Shown piece after piece: positions 51,391 to 62,472 of a stretch of DNA of 64,000 nt (position 1 is its first letter; each line of letters opens with the position of its first letter). Both the position numbers and the translations under genes were made by a program. The notes under the pieces are model-generated. The model was not told the DNA's origin. It saw nothing but the letters and a program-made list of their open reading frames with translations, and ran no database searches. The DNA comes from Gracilaria gracilis (taxonomy: Eukaryota; Rhodophyta; Florideophyceae; Gracilariales; Gracilariaceae), in the NCBI GenBank assembly GCA_030374805.1, contig JARGSG010000070.1, positions 248,001 through 312,000 on the forward strand, in the 5' to 3' direction.

Positions 51391-52042
51391 ATGGCAGCGG
51401 CACGACTGAGGGCCCTTTGGGATCATCCAGCCGGAATGAAAACTAGTATGTAATAGTATTTGAGCAGTAGTGCAATCCAGAAAGAATAACTTCGGTTGTT
51501 GGGCTTCAATGATTTGTGAGGACTCGGGCGTCTGACATGGCTTTGGTATGTACCATCTGCAGTTTTTTTCTGGGCTCCCACAATGAAGTGGGGGCTTGTT
51601 GTCGCTGGTCTTACAGACATGAAACGCCCTGTGGAAAATGTTTCACTTGCCCAATGTTCAGGTACGAACAAATATCTAGCATCCTGTCTGCGAAATCGCG
51701 TCGCATGGATTTTGGATTTTAACTTCGTGTCTTTCTCTTTCACTGCCTTGCTTTATTGTACTCAGCTCTGGCTGTCACTGGTCTAGTTTGGAGTAAGTTC
51801 GACGCAATCTCTTAATCGTGAGCACTTTTCGATAGCACTTGTTCTGACCAATGGATCTTTCGCTAACCTGCATAACTTTTTGGTATCCAGCCCGATATAG
51901 CTTCCAAATTATCCCAATCAACTACAACCTAGCTGGAGCAAATGTCTTCGTGGCTCTGACAAATATGTATCAGCTCTATAGAGTAGCAACCCACTCCTCC
52001 AAGGATGACAAGGACGATTCTAAGCCTTCATCAACAGCCTGA
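51391..52042 (+). CDS. MPC2: Mitochondrial pyruvate carrier, MPC2-type, 4 exons with a 27-nt microexon
   Basis: Exons 51391-51445, 51563-51661, 51766-51792 (27 nt) and 51891-52042 join in frame to 110 aa. Introns are 117, 104 and 98 nt, all GT...AG. The protein reads MAAARLRALWDHPAG, FFWAPTMKWGLVVAGLTDMK, RPVENVSLAQCSALAVTGLV, WTRYSFQIIPINYNLAGANV and ends in an Asp/Lys/Ser tail. The motifs L...HPAG...T-FFWAP-KWGLV-AG--DM-RP-E-(L/V)S-AQ, W(S/T)RYS--I-P-N--L---N and QL(Y/F)R are those of MPC2. MPC1/MPC2 form the inner-membrane carrier that brings pyruvate into mitochondria for the PDH complex. No single open frame shows this gene; it only appears on splicing. Confidence 0.9.
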
Positions 52043-53178
52043 ACTGAACGTCATCGACAGCCTGGACGCCGATATCGTTAAGAACAACAGATTCTGTACA
52101 AGAGGGCTTCAGCCCTCTACTTGTCGCCAGAATAACTGATTCTCCTACAATAAGGCTTCAGTCTCATACTTGTCGCCTTTTCATGAGTGACCCTTATCTC
52201 GCGAAATACGTCAAGCTTTGTGAAGTAGAACAGCAAACTCTAATAAACTTCGCCGAAGCGTTGTCGCAAGCTTGTTTTCAACTCAATATTGCTCCCACTT
52301 CGCATTGAAATGCGGGTTAAGTTCGCTCCTTGGGTGGTGAGGAGTAACTCTAGCTGCCTTCATTCTTTCAAGAGTGAATGGAGACTCTCCGCCCTTCAAA
52401 TCGAAGTATTCTGTGCGTATGTGCTAGAACGGCATATGAGTCTTGACGACGTTCTCATTTTCGAGTCTCGCTTGTTTGTCTTCCAAGTTCCGCATACAAA
52501 TAGGTTCAATATCGTAAATCCGGCATTTGCTCTCAGGAGCGCAACAGTATACCCTCAAAGAAGGAATTCGTCAGGATTTAACGAAAAGGTGCACAACGGG
52601 ACCGGGGTGATATGCTGGATTCCTCAGTCAAATTTGAGGCTCTTTCTTCCTTTTCTCACAGAACAATTGATGCAAGCATAGTGCATTCAACCAAAATCCG
52701 TCAAGCGCTGTGTATGGATGGATACTTGTGTGACAGGAAAATGAATTGGAAACGTACACCAACATAGCTCATTCCTGCCGCGAAAAGATCTTCTTGTTCT
52801 TCACGACCTGTTGCGCATAGTAGTATCTTTCAATTAGCTTGCTGACGTAAGATTGGAAAACACCAACAAGAATAAGCGAAGATTGAACTTACCATAACTG
52901 TCAACGGCACTATGATACCGAACAACAAAACCAAGGCGCCAATTACATAAGAAGCCGCTGTCGGTGGCGCATATACCATCGAGAAAAGTTCGAGACAGGG
53001 CTTTTAGGCGCCAAAAAGATCTTCAGACTCGAATGTGCTTTAATGGATGTGTATAAACCTCCAGAGAAGCCTGTTTGAGCTTGTTGCTTGGAATGCTTTG
53101 CGAGATAGAAAAAGATAGATGAGCATTGGGGACAAAGAAGATGTATTATTGTTAGACACGTACAGTAACTTCAAGAAC
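52043..53178. other. Intergenic with duplicated hairpin downstream of MPC2
   Basis: A hairpin AGAGGGCTTCAGCCCTCT (52101-52118, 8-bp stem) followed by TACTTGTCGCC lies in the probable MPC2 3' UTR. A degenerate second copy of the whole about-40-bp unit ends at 52177. The frame 52289-52681 ends with GVICWIPQSN...LTEQL, faintly like a copia RNase H end, but this is too weak to call. Confidence 0.45.
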
Positions 53179-53300
53179 TGTTCTTGATGTCAAACTTGAT
53201 CCCCTAAATTATACGACAGCATTAACCCAATGGTCGCGAAGTATCCTTATTTAAAGGTACACCATTAGCCCAGGAGCTCACCCCGGAGAGCTCCCTGTGA
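53179..53300 (+). repeat. Diverged LTR relic related to the 7.7-kb copia LTR
   Basis: 53221-53300 aligns with about 7770-7848 of the intact LTR at roughly three of four bases. Shared order: TTA(G/A)CCCAA, GGTCG, TATCC(C/T)TAT, TAAAGG, CCCAGGAGCTCA, GAGCTCCC. The TATA position and the GGAGCTC/GAGCTCC stem are kept while the loop differs. The left edge may be TGTTCTTGATGTC at 53179. The other edge and a body are not seen, so a solo LTR or a broken copy is possible. Confidence 0.65.
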
Positions 53301-53588
53301 GTGGAATGCACTGACTTGTTTTACTCTTTCGCACGTCGTCGTCGCTACGTTTATATAGCGCTCTCTCACTGTAATGCTGTTTGACTGTTCAAAAATGTGG
53401 TGCACCAAGAGTTCTATTAGGCCTTTTTAATTAAGGATTTCTTCCTTACTTTCTAAGCCTCCGAATGCAGGCCGTTTCTAATTTTCAAACTAAGCGTGGT
53501 CCCTTATTCTGCAGCCGTTTTCTCCTTATTCTGTAGTACGTTTGAATGGTTGCCAGCTGTTTCACCACCACCGTAGAGCTCTTGCAGA

Positions 53589-54820
53589 ATGGGACTAGGA
53601 GACGAAGCTCCGGTGCCACCTCTGCTTTTTGAACAGATGCAGCAAACCGCAAGACATACACAAACTCTGGTACAGCAGGGAGCAATATTAAACAGGACGG
53701 CGGACACAGATGAGCATCAACACGAAGTAAGTATTATTTTTTATCATTCGAGACAAGGAAATGCAGTAACAGGATCTAAAACTCTTTATGCAATGCGCTT
53801 GTTGTCGTATGTATACAAAAATATACGCAATCAAGACCTAGATATATACTTGTTCAGCAAAACAGTTCATATGTCTAGAGAGACTTTCGATGAGCTCCAT
53901 AAACTTGTTTCTGTAGAACCACAGCAACCAATTGACGTCCGAGGTCAGCACCTTCGTTAACCGCGTATACATCGTCGTAAGAGACTAGAAACACATAAAA
54001 TGTTGTTCATGTTTCTTGACTTGTTTGGTGGCTCTCATGAAGGTGGAGTCGGTGTAGAGCGGATGGGGTATAGATATGGTGTTTCCCCGGAAACTGTTTC
54101 AAATTACTTTCGACATGTTCTGTATGCTTTCTATAAGTGCCTGGATGAACTTGAACCAAGACTAATCAAATGGCCGGACGAAGAAGAGGAGGCGCAAGTG
54201 GAAGGACTTATTCTTGGATTCTTAAAATGCGTGTTCTTTGTCGATGGCAACACGAACTGCCGTTGGAGACCCGGACAGAATTCAGAGCAGGAACCAGCTC
54301 ACGAAGGATATAAAAAGGCGCATGCTTGCTCTATCTTAGTTAACTGTGATCTGTTCGGGCGTTTCATCTGAGTTGAGATATCTGAAAACGGAGCTGATAG
54401 TAACCGAAATGTGTATACATCGTCCGAAGTCTACAGAGATCCTGAGGCCTTCTTGTCTCACAGACAACACGGTATGGCTGACATGGGGTTGGGTGGGAGT
54501 GACGCGCTGGTAGTTCCATATAAACGTAACGAAAGCACCAGTTGGATGTACCGGAGTTTGTACAATAGGTACATAAGAAAACAGAGGATGGTGAATGAGT
54601 GGGGTATAGGGTTCATCAACAACAGGTACCGTTTATTTCTAGGCAAATGACCGTTCGAGAAAGACCTCTTCCCAATAGCGTATAACACTGCAGCGTTGCT
54701 CTGCAACTGGTTGTTCCAAGCACGAGGGTTTGCGCTACAACCGCGAGCGCGGTATGAAGGAAAACTAGTGCGCCATTCAGCCAGGGAAGATGACGAGTTA
54801 CATATTCTTCTTTCCTAAAC
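53589..54820 (+). pseudogene. Harbinger-type transposase with three in-frame stops
   Basis: One phase runs from 53589 to about 54820 and is broken by TAA at 53958, TGA at 54369 and TGA at 54648. The first segment has helix-rich SRETFDELHKLVSVEP; the second MLFMFLDLFGGSHEGGVGVE, YGVSPETVSNYFRHVLYAFY, an HTH motif, and then FFVDGNTNCRWRPGQN with the first Asp and KKAHACSILVNCDLFGRFI. The third has YRDPEAF, GMADMGLGGSDALVVPYKRN and then NEWGIGFINNRYR with the Glu. The pattern fits DDE_Tnp_4. There is no frameshift; only nonsense changes. Confidence 0.8.
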
Positions 54821-54916
54821 CACTGAAGAGTCTCGTGCAGCGGCGAGCGCCAAGTCCGCAGCGATGGGAGCCGTAGGCGACCAGAGCGAAGGACTGAGAC
54901 GGGACGCAGAAGCGCT

Positions 54917-56016
54917 TTATACACCACTTGAAGACTCATGGCCACTTCCTTCCACGGCAGACGAAGATGGAGCGATTTCTTCATCTTCCTTCTCTTCCTG
55001 TGTGCTAACCATGACGGTGGCAGAATCTTGAACTAACTCGGGGTCCATGTCGAGAGGCGCAGAGGGAAGTTGGGCCGGCAGGGGCGTGGCAGGTTCCGTG
55101 ACTTCAAGGTTGTTGCTTCGAGCAAACAAAGCAACGAAAATGCCAAACTGTTCACTCTGTCGTCTCTGCAGTGATGCACTCGCGCTTGCAGCGTTTGCTA
55201 TTCGCGTTCGAACACGAAGGTTCTGAACCTCTGCTGCCATCCTGCGACGCTCTCTTGACTACGTTCGTCGTCACGACGACGTTTGTTCTTTTCAAACACT
55301 TCTTTTCGTTCTCTGTTTCGCTTTTGTTTGTCTGCTCTCGATTCGCGATTACGCAACAAAGCCCTACCAGCACCATCGTCGGTTGTCAAGCTTCTTTTAG
55401 ATGCTTCATGTCGATAGTCTAAGACAGCCTGATCCAGGACGTGCGTTGCATCGTTTTCTACCACTCTTGCGGCCGCGATTGGCCCGTCTGAAACCTCCTG
55501 GCGTTCATCGGTGTCTATCTGTATTTTCTTTGACATGTCAGAAAGGGAAGTGACTGTATGTCTCATGTTCTCACTGGTAACATGCGACATGTAATCTTTT
55601 CTCCAGTTCATGTTAAAACGCCGTTTCTCCTCCATAAGAACAGCGTCTGTCACATGGCGGTTGCCGGCACTCGTTGCTACGCGAGAGCACGTGTTTTCCA
55701 ACGTCTTCTGCTTTTGCAGTGGCGCACCGTTTGCGATAAGTAAGCGTAGCACCCACTTCTTTTCTACTTTATTCATAACAAAACGAAGTGGTGGGCGTCG
55801 TGTTTGATGTGATTTTGAGCGTAAGATGGTTGCCGGCGGTTGCAACTCGACGGTGCTGTGTACCTGCGGTTCAAGCGCTGGAAGGGGTACCAAACCGGCA
55901 GCGAGATTATCAGTAGGAGATGATTCAAGCTCATCGTTTGCGTGGGCTTCGTTTGACGGTTGTGGCTCCTGTTGGGTCTCTCGTGACATCTTGTTTGGGA
56001 TGGAATACATCTCCAA
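54917..56016 (-). pseudogene. Harbinger ORF1-like protein, frameshifted
   Basis: The first part (56016-55198, 272 aa) is Gln/Pro-rich, then has a basic helical region (RFVMNKVEKKWVLRLLIANG, RRFNMNWRKDYMSHVTSENM) and a very basic stretch with RNRERKEVFEKNKRRRDDER, ending AGWQQRFRTFVFERE. The second part (55240-54917), in another frame, continues EVQNLRVRTRIANAASASAS and has an acidic tail. The two overlap at 55198-55240, indicating a frameshift. Position beside the dead transposase, convergent to it, suggests ORF1. Sequence similarity to the ORF1 at 31.4 kb is not evident. Confidence 0.5.
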
Positions 56017-56228
56017 AATGTTGGGTCGCTATGTCCGCTGGAGATTGAAGGAACGGCGACATAAGCTTAAGGATTAGCAAGCAGGCGCGTCGCAGTCTCT
56101 TATTCCTTTCCTTATTTTTAAATAAGCCCTCCATTGAAGATGTTGGCTTTGGTTATTTTAACAGCGGTTGCCGTTCATCCTTATCTTATTTCAAAAATAA
56201 GCCCCATTTTCCTTAGTTAAAAAGGCCT

Positions 56229-57275
56229 GTTGTTTCAGTCCCCAGTTGGTGCAGCTCATTTTTGCTCTGGTCGCGGGGTTATGGAGAGCTGGGTGGGGAG
56301 GTATACGAAGCGTCCACGGTTCTCAGTGATAGGATAGATGAGGTGGCACCCATTCAGTAAACACTTTTAGAACAAGCCGCTTATATCTAGTGAGATAACC
56401 ATAAGTTTTGACCCTCATTGGGAAACTACAAAAAGCATTTGACGCGAAGGTTTCACTTAATGTCTTGATTTATGTCTACCGCAATAGACATAAGCAAATG
56501 TAGCACCAAAAGGCCAACGACAACCAAATAGAAAGATAGAAATTGCGACAAAATTGTCGGCGTTGATCAGCAAAAAAGCGTAATCTCTTTAAAAAGCGTG
56601 GTCCTCTCTTGAGGACGTCAAAAAGAAACTAACAAGGATGTTTATGCGCTACTTGGCAATCAGGTTCTGTGCAAGCTCGCAGCCCGATATTTATTGTCTG
56701 GCCTCAATCTTGCCTACAACTAGATTCGATCTATTAAAATAATTCCACCCACGTCTCGTTGACCGAAAACTAAAACGCCACGAAGGCGGGAGGAACCGGT
56801 TGACCTGCATCCTTGGTGCTTTATAGCCATTTTGCGACTTATAGGGCTCAGCAATGAACCAGCACTGCGGGCAAAGCATACAAATAACAACATTCCTCCC
56901 CCTTCTTATCCTTCGTCGGCGAACGATTGTAGAAACCAAGCGAGAAAACCCAGCGACGTCGAACGGCGTAAACGCGAGAACATTTTACATCCAACACAAT
57001 GGCGAGCGGCGGACATAACGATAGTGACGAAATGAAGCGGTAAGACCCGCCTAAAGGCTAGAATTCATCTGTATTGCCTGCAAGCCGTAGTACTGACGGC
57101 GTGCGGAAGCAGAGCAAAGCAAGATAGCGAAGCAGAGGCGCAAAACGCGACGCATGGAGAAGCAGACCAGTTTGAAGTCAATCTAATTATGGGGTCAACC
57201 GGCTCTTTAGCTGGGTTTTGAAGTGATCGTTTCTAGGCATCTTGTCGACGAGTAGGGGGCAAGCGCAATTTCTAG
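56229..57275. other. Repeat-region spacer, nothing recognised
   Basis: No coding frame or clear repeat structure is supported. Confidence 0.35.
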
Positions 57276-58118
57276 TATTTTTATAACGAAACGCTGGAAA
57301 TTCGTGTAAACGACAGTCTGTCCATTCCAGGCAGTGCATTCACGTCCAAATGTGAAACTTTGCAGATCGGGCTGGCCAACGTTCAAGGGTGGCAGCGCTA
57401 CACCTACGAAGCGATCTCAACTTTCAATAAAAAACTACAGGCACACTGCAGAGCCAATTCCAATAAGTTCATCGACCCCGGTGGGCCAGACGCGCCAGAT
57501 TCAAGCGTTTTGTCACGTCAGGAAATTCTTGTGGACAAGCCAGTGTACTTTGTTAGCCTTGACGGGGAGTGTATGCGCGCCGCGTTGGCGAACGCATTAT
57601 TCCTCATTGATGGGCCTCTGGTGGCATCGGAATTGCTGGACAAAGAGCCAGTAACATTTTCCAAAGTCGCCAATGTGGGTACTTGGCTTGAAAAGCATAT
57701 GCGAGTTTATCGCGTTCGACCAGTACCGGACATACTCGATCTGGTGGCGTGGCTATTGAATGAAACCAAGAGCGTGTACATTGTAGAACTCATTGGCGTT
57801 GCCCGTAGAGAAGAACATTCAAACCTCGTTGTGGTGCTCGACTGCAATCAACGATTGGTCATGGATTGCGTTGAGCGATTTGTATTGCGCATGAGCAAGA
57901 AGGTCTTTGAAACATGTGTGGGTGGATCTTTCAAATTCAAAGCCTTTGGAGATGTTCGTAACGTCGAGAGCCAGAAGCAGGGTGGTAAGAAGAAGAAGAG
58001 GAATCATAAGATGAACTTGAAAAAACAGAAAGAACGGAAGATCATGAAGAGAAGAATTCAGAGAAGGAGAGGAAGGCGAGTAATGAAGGTTGTTATCCAT
58101 GACGACGAGAGCGAGTAG
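57276..58118 (+). pseudogene. 5'-truncated fragment resembling a papain/OTU-like Cys-His protein
   Basis: The frame opens after a stop at 57273 and has no ATG before the conserved part, so the 5' end is missing or spliced from elsewhere. SLDGECMRAALANALFLIDG looks like the nucleophile helix of a cysteine peptidase (G-x-C-x-R-A-A-L-x-N-A-L). EEHSNLVVVLDCNQRLVMDC has a His followed by strands and an acidic residue, the second half of such a site. Glu/Arg-rich text between them is helical. The C-terminal 50 residues are a strong Lys/Arg-rich basic tail (GGKKKKRNHKMNLKKQKERK), nuclear-signal-like. Family recognition is pattern only; it may be part of a transposon-borne protein because it lies between two dead elements. 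Confidence 0.4.
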
Positions 58119-58204
58119 AAACCATACTACAAAAACCGCATGCGATGTGCCGAGGTGAATGTTTCTCTTGTGATCCTTCCATTGACCATAGCTTTGTTGA
58201 GGTT

Positions 58205-61200
58205 GCGGTACGTTTCTAAGTTTCGCTATGTTAACGCGTCGGCGAAGTTCTGTCTTCCGGGAATCTATTGCATTATCGATATCTTCTTGCTCTCGAAAGA
58301 GTCTCTTATGCGACAAACGGTGGGACGAAGGCGATAGTTCTTCCCTTCGTAAAGTGTCGTCGTAGTTGAGTACAATCCTTTCGAATCAACGGTGAGAATG
58401 AACGGGAGTGAGACTGTGGCTGCGTACAGCACTTTGAGCCTTTCGGTCATTAGGGATCCTTTGTCAGCGGACGTTGCCGCAGCTAGAACTTCACCTCCAA
58501 TGGACGAGAATGAGACTCTTTGTTGCTTGCAGCTCAACCAGTCAATGAGATGGAAAACACCACAATCACCCCCCGCAGGCACGAAGAGTCCTGATATATA
58601 GCTTTTTTGGCCATACGAGGAGCTTCCTTGGATGGCATCGGAGAATGCAATGTAGAAAAGGTTTCTCAAGGTTTTGGGTGAGCAGAAGGTTATCTGCGGA
58701 GAAAGCGACTTGATTTCTGTGAACATCTTGTTGGCAGTATCCAGATCTGCCACTTTCAGGAGTGCGAGTGGCTGCTGCAAGTGGCTTGCAGCGAATGATG
58801 CTTGTGGTAAGATCCCATGTCCCAAGAAGTTGAAGGAACCTGTGAGCCTGAGAAAGATTTTTACTTCGCTAGCAGTACATTTGGATTCCTGTTCCTTCTT
58901 TCGTGACCTGCTCAAATGGATTGGTTCACTGGAATCTAAGTATTTCTGCATGTTGACGGTAATCGTTCAATCAGCGTGTTGGTGGATATGGAGGCGATTG
59001 TAGACTACGTCTCTTCCTAATACGAAGGAACTTACTGTGAAGCGAGACGATAGTTGTTCATGGAACTGTTTGATCTCTCTCACATCTCTGGCAAGGACGA
59101 AGTCATCAACAACTTTGGCTGTGGCCAAGGTAATTTGAGAGTCCTTTCCACGCTTGACGAAAAGTTGAGGGAGCCCTGGAATTTGGTTGATACCAATATA
59201 CGCAATTCGCTTTTCTACCGTCAGTTGCCATAATCTGCCTGATTCGGTGACACCATAAGCGAGTGCAGTGAGTTACCAGTGCCTTCTTGGTGAATATGCC
59301 CAACGAGGTGCAGGGCGGACGTATACTTCTCGACGAAGGGTGCCTGCTTGCAAATAGGCCCCCTTCACATCGACTGAGGCGACTGAAAAGCGGAGAATTG
59401 CGGCGATGGTAAAGATAAATGGAATAATCAGGAACTGTGCTGTCGTAGAGTCTTTGCGAACAGTATCTTTCTCTTTGTCTTGGCTGCCATGAGGAACTAA
59501 TCAGCAATTCAACTTCAGTTTACCTTCCTGGCCATCTGTTTTCACCAGAAAGAAGTGATGAGAGCTGATGATGTTGCTCTGCGGAGGGATGGAGTTGATT
59601 TTGATTTCCTCGTGTGCGTCCTTGTAATTATCCAACTCGGCGCCAATGGCTTTGTCAACGATCCATCTCGGAGCGAACTCCAGTTGTGATTCTGATACAT
59701 TGTTCGTGCCAATGACTTGTTGGATTTCCCTGAGGAGTTCTTGCTCTGAAGACTGTAAAACGTGAGTGGATGTTGGAGTAGGAAGACATTTGTCTTGCCA
59801 ATATCTCTGTGTGGAAGGTCTTCGGGCGGAGTGAAGTTCGTGATATCAAGATCCCTCCAGTTGGATGTCTTCGCGAGAAGAGTTGTGAGAACTGTTGCTT
59901 CAGGTCCAATGTCCATTTCTGGATGTTGACCTTTGGACGACTTTTGGCATGCGAAAAGGGATTCCAAAGTGTTCCAAAGTACTTGCTCGTCGAACAAGTT
60001 CTCTACTTCTTTGGTCGAAGATAAGTCAACTGCTCCCAGGTTGGGATCCACTGTACTATTTGGTACATCCACTGGTGGCGGTGGTGGTGGATCGTATGGG
60101 AGTGGCTGTTCTTCCGTTGGTATGAGAGGGTGCTCCTCTGGTGTAGAAGAAACGTTATCGAGGTCTAAAGCCTCTTCGTCGCCAATTGAATATGAATTCG
60201 GGAAGATGAAATTCATGTCGTCGAGTTCTTGGAGCGGGGAGGAAGACGGAGCTTTTCGGATATCCTCGTACGCTGCTCTAATTGGTGTACCGGAGAGATT
60301 GGAGTTTGTAGAGAGAATTGCGAAGTGGGGATCTTTGTCGCGAACAAAAGCAACTTCCCACTTGCCATACTCGGGGCTCCGTTTGAAGAAGTACACTCTA
60401 TCTCTTTGTGAGAGGTCTTGTGGTTGCAGTGTGATTGGCGGTCGATCTTTTGTAACAAACAAAGGGCCCTCTTCACCTGTCGTTCTTTGTGGGCGATGAT
60501 TATTTGGTCAGAGAGCTGGGATTTGGGAAGGCCCGAAATCGATGATGTGTACCCTCTTGCCATTTCGAAACTACTCAAGATCTTACTGCCATACAGTATG
60601 TTGCTGAGATATGTGGATCTCGAGAGTATGTGAGCAGGGTCGCATTCTATTCCCCGACTGGTCTGAAAGAATGCAACGTCTTTTCGAAGAAGTTGTGCGA
60701 AGTTTCGAATGACGGCGTTCTTCCGTTCCACAACTCCTATCTTCTTGTGACGCCTTGCGGGCCGAGGGTCAAATGCTATGCCGAAGTATCGAAGAATGTT
60801 CCCCAGTTGGGTGTTGAAGAACTCAACGTCAGCCGAGAGAAAGTTTTGTGCACAATGGATATTGGTCCAAAGCTTCTCGAAGGATGTCGTGGCAATTTCC
60901 ATATGTCGGGATTCAACGATTGATGTTACTGAAAAGCATGTGGCAGTGTCAACAAAGTGAATGATTGGCGGCCTAGTGTGGTCTGGGATGAACAAGTAGT
61001 CAACCTGAACGTTCTCATTGAATTCGCGGAGAATCTGGCCGAAGGATACCTTGCGGGAGTTTTGGGGATGACCAGTTTATTTGCAAGAGGTGCATTTCTG
61101 AACTGTTGCCCGGAGGGCTTGCGATATAATAGAGTTCAGAGCACCACCTCTTTCGCAGAGCCTGATCATATCGTCCAAATGGAGATGAGTGTATCCGTGG

Positions 61201-62163
61201 AGCTTCATTACGAATCTCTTTCCCGTTTTACCGTCCTTTAACTTTCTGCCCAGTGAATATCTGGACGAGATTCTTAATTTAAGAGATCTCTGTGCAACAA
61301 AGAATGACTTGAATGCTTTGCTTCTGGATGGAACGACGGGGAAATACGTTCGAACAGCTTCAGGATCGTGCAGAGTGGGTTTCTCAGTGTACGTTTCTAA
61401 CGAAATCTCTTTAGTAAAGAGACCTTGTACCCCGGGAGGAATGATTATAAGGTTCTCTGGTCCAAGCTGGTACGACTCGGGACAGATTTCGTTTCCTAAA
61501 AGTAGAAAACCGTCTCCTTCAGTGATATAGAAGGGAATGGAAGCATGGGTGCCAAACATATCAATGTTTGGAAAGCGCCAAATGTCAATAAAGTCGCGAG
61601 CCTCACTGCATTCCTTACCGTAACCGTGTAAAAATTGGTCACAATCCAGAGGGGAAATTATGAGCGGTATACCAAGTGAGTCACATAGGCGTCTGGCAGC
61701 TTCTTTCCCACCCACGCTTTTCGGGCAATCTGGATCGATTGTGCGATTCGGATCCTGTTCCGCCTTAGATACGTCAGAGCGAGCTCCGGAAGAGACAACT
61801 AGGCTGTTTTAGCTTTAGTTGCTTCCGGAGCGGGGACGAGGAAACCCTGAATCCTCCTCCTTCTTGTTGTTTTCACGGTTCTTGCCTAACTTTCCTTCTT
61901 GTTTAAGCTTCTTAGTCAGGAAGGAAGAGGATTCACATTCATCAAAGCCTTTTTTATGCCCTAGAAGGCCACAGTCGAAACATTGAACATCCTCCGGGTT
62001 TTTTGTTTGCGGTTCTTCTTTGAGATTGGAAGAGTGCTCTGCCGGGATTTTTTACCCGTTTTGACTTTCTCTTCTGAGATGATGGTCTGGACTGACCTTG
62101 TGTCTCAAAGTAGGCCTCTGGCTTGTGGCTTGCCAGGAAATTAGTCACTCTTCGATCAACCAT
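58205..62163 (-). mobile_element. Second copia-type retrotransposon, dead, multiple frameshifts
   Basis: Minus-strand order from gag to RNase H: a basic gag segment (62163-61954); a zinc knuckle CFDCGLLGHKKGFDEC at 61982-61935 (C-x2-C-x4-H-x6-C, spacing longer than the usual x4); a protease/pre-integrase segment (61715-61077) with KLHGYTHLHLDDMIRLCERG and KCTSCK; the integrase core (60995-60213) with SADVEFFN and GVVERKNAVIRNF; a Pro-rich linker (60462-59542) with PYDPPPPPPVDVPN; RT with VASVDVKGAYLQAG and REVYVRPAP (about 59400-59290) and KVVDDFVLA (about 59100); and RNase H (58951-58265) with TVDSKGLYSTTTTLYEGKNY. The segments are in several frames, and TAG at 58265-58267 interrupts before IPGRQNFADALT. 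LTRs were not recognised. It is related to, but clearly diverged from, the 7.7-kb element. Confidence 0.8.
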
Positions 62164-62472
62164 TTCATCTAGTTGCTTCTTGGATACATGAGTATTTTGC
62201 TGATCGTCGGTGTTCTCGGAATGCTATTTTAGTGTGCTAGATCGCTAGTTATGAAAATAAAAGTCCGAAAAAACTAGCAATTTCGCAGATTGCGCTAGTT
62301 GGCAAGGCAAAAAAAAAAATTTTCGCAATCGCATTTCCACGTGCCGCAGTTGAACTCCATTTGTTGAAGTTGTATGCTAGTTTGCAGTTCATGCGCCACT
62401 GCCCGTTATCTCACATTCGCCGCAGTCGTCAAAACTACTCAAAAAATTTACTCTCGGGTCACCAGCGCTGGT
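62164..62472. other. Spacer between copia relic and the terminal gene
   Basis: AT-rich, with a run of nine A at about 62311. Nothing recognised. Confidence 0.35.

Larger units (their letters stand above)
53419..56228. mobile_element. Inactive PIF/Harbinger element, second copy type
   Basis: The ends AGGCCTTTTTAATTAAGGA (left) and, inverted, AGGCCTTTTTAACTAAGGA (right) form imperfect terminal repeats. CTTATT-type motifs recur inside both ends. It holds a dead transposase (plus) and an ORF1-like frame (minus), again tail to tail. A clean 3-bp target duplication was not found at these limits, so the exact edges are uncertain. Confidence 0.65.

Noticed and set aside
52289..52681. Possible copia RNase H tail (WIPQSN...LTEQL) before the LTR relic
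   Set aside because: Only the last 20 residues resemble it, and with substitutions at key positions; not enough to call.
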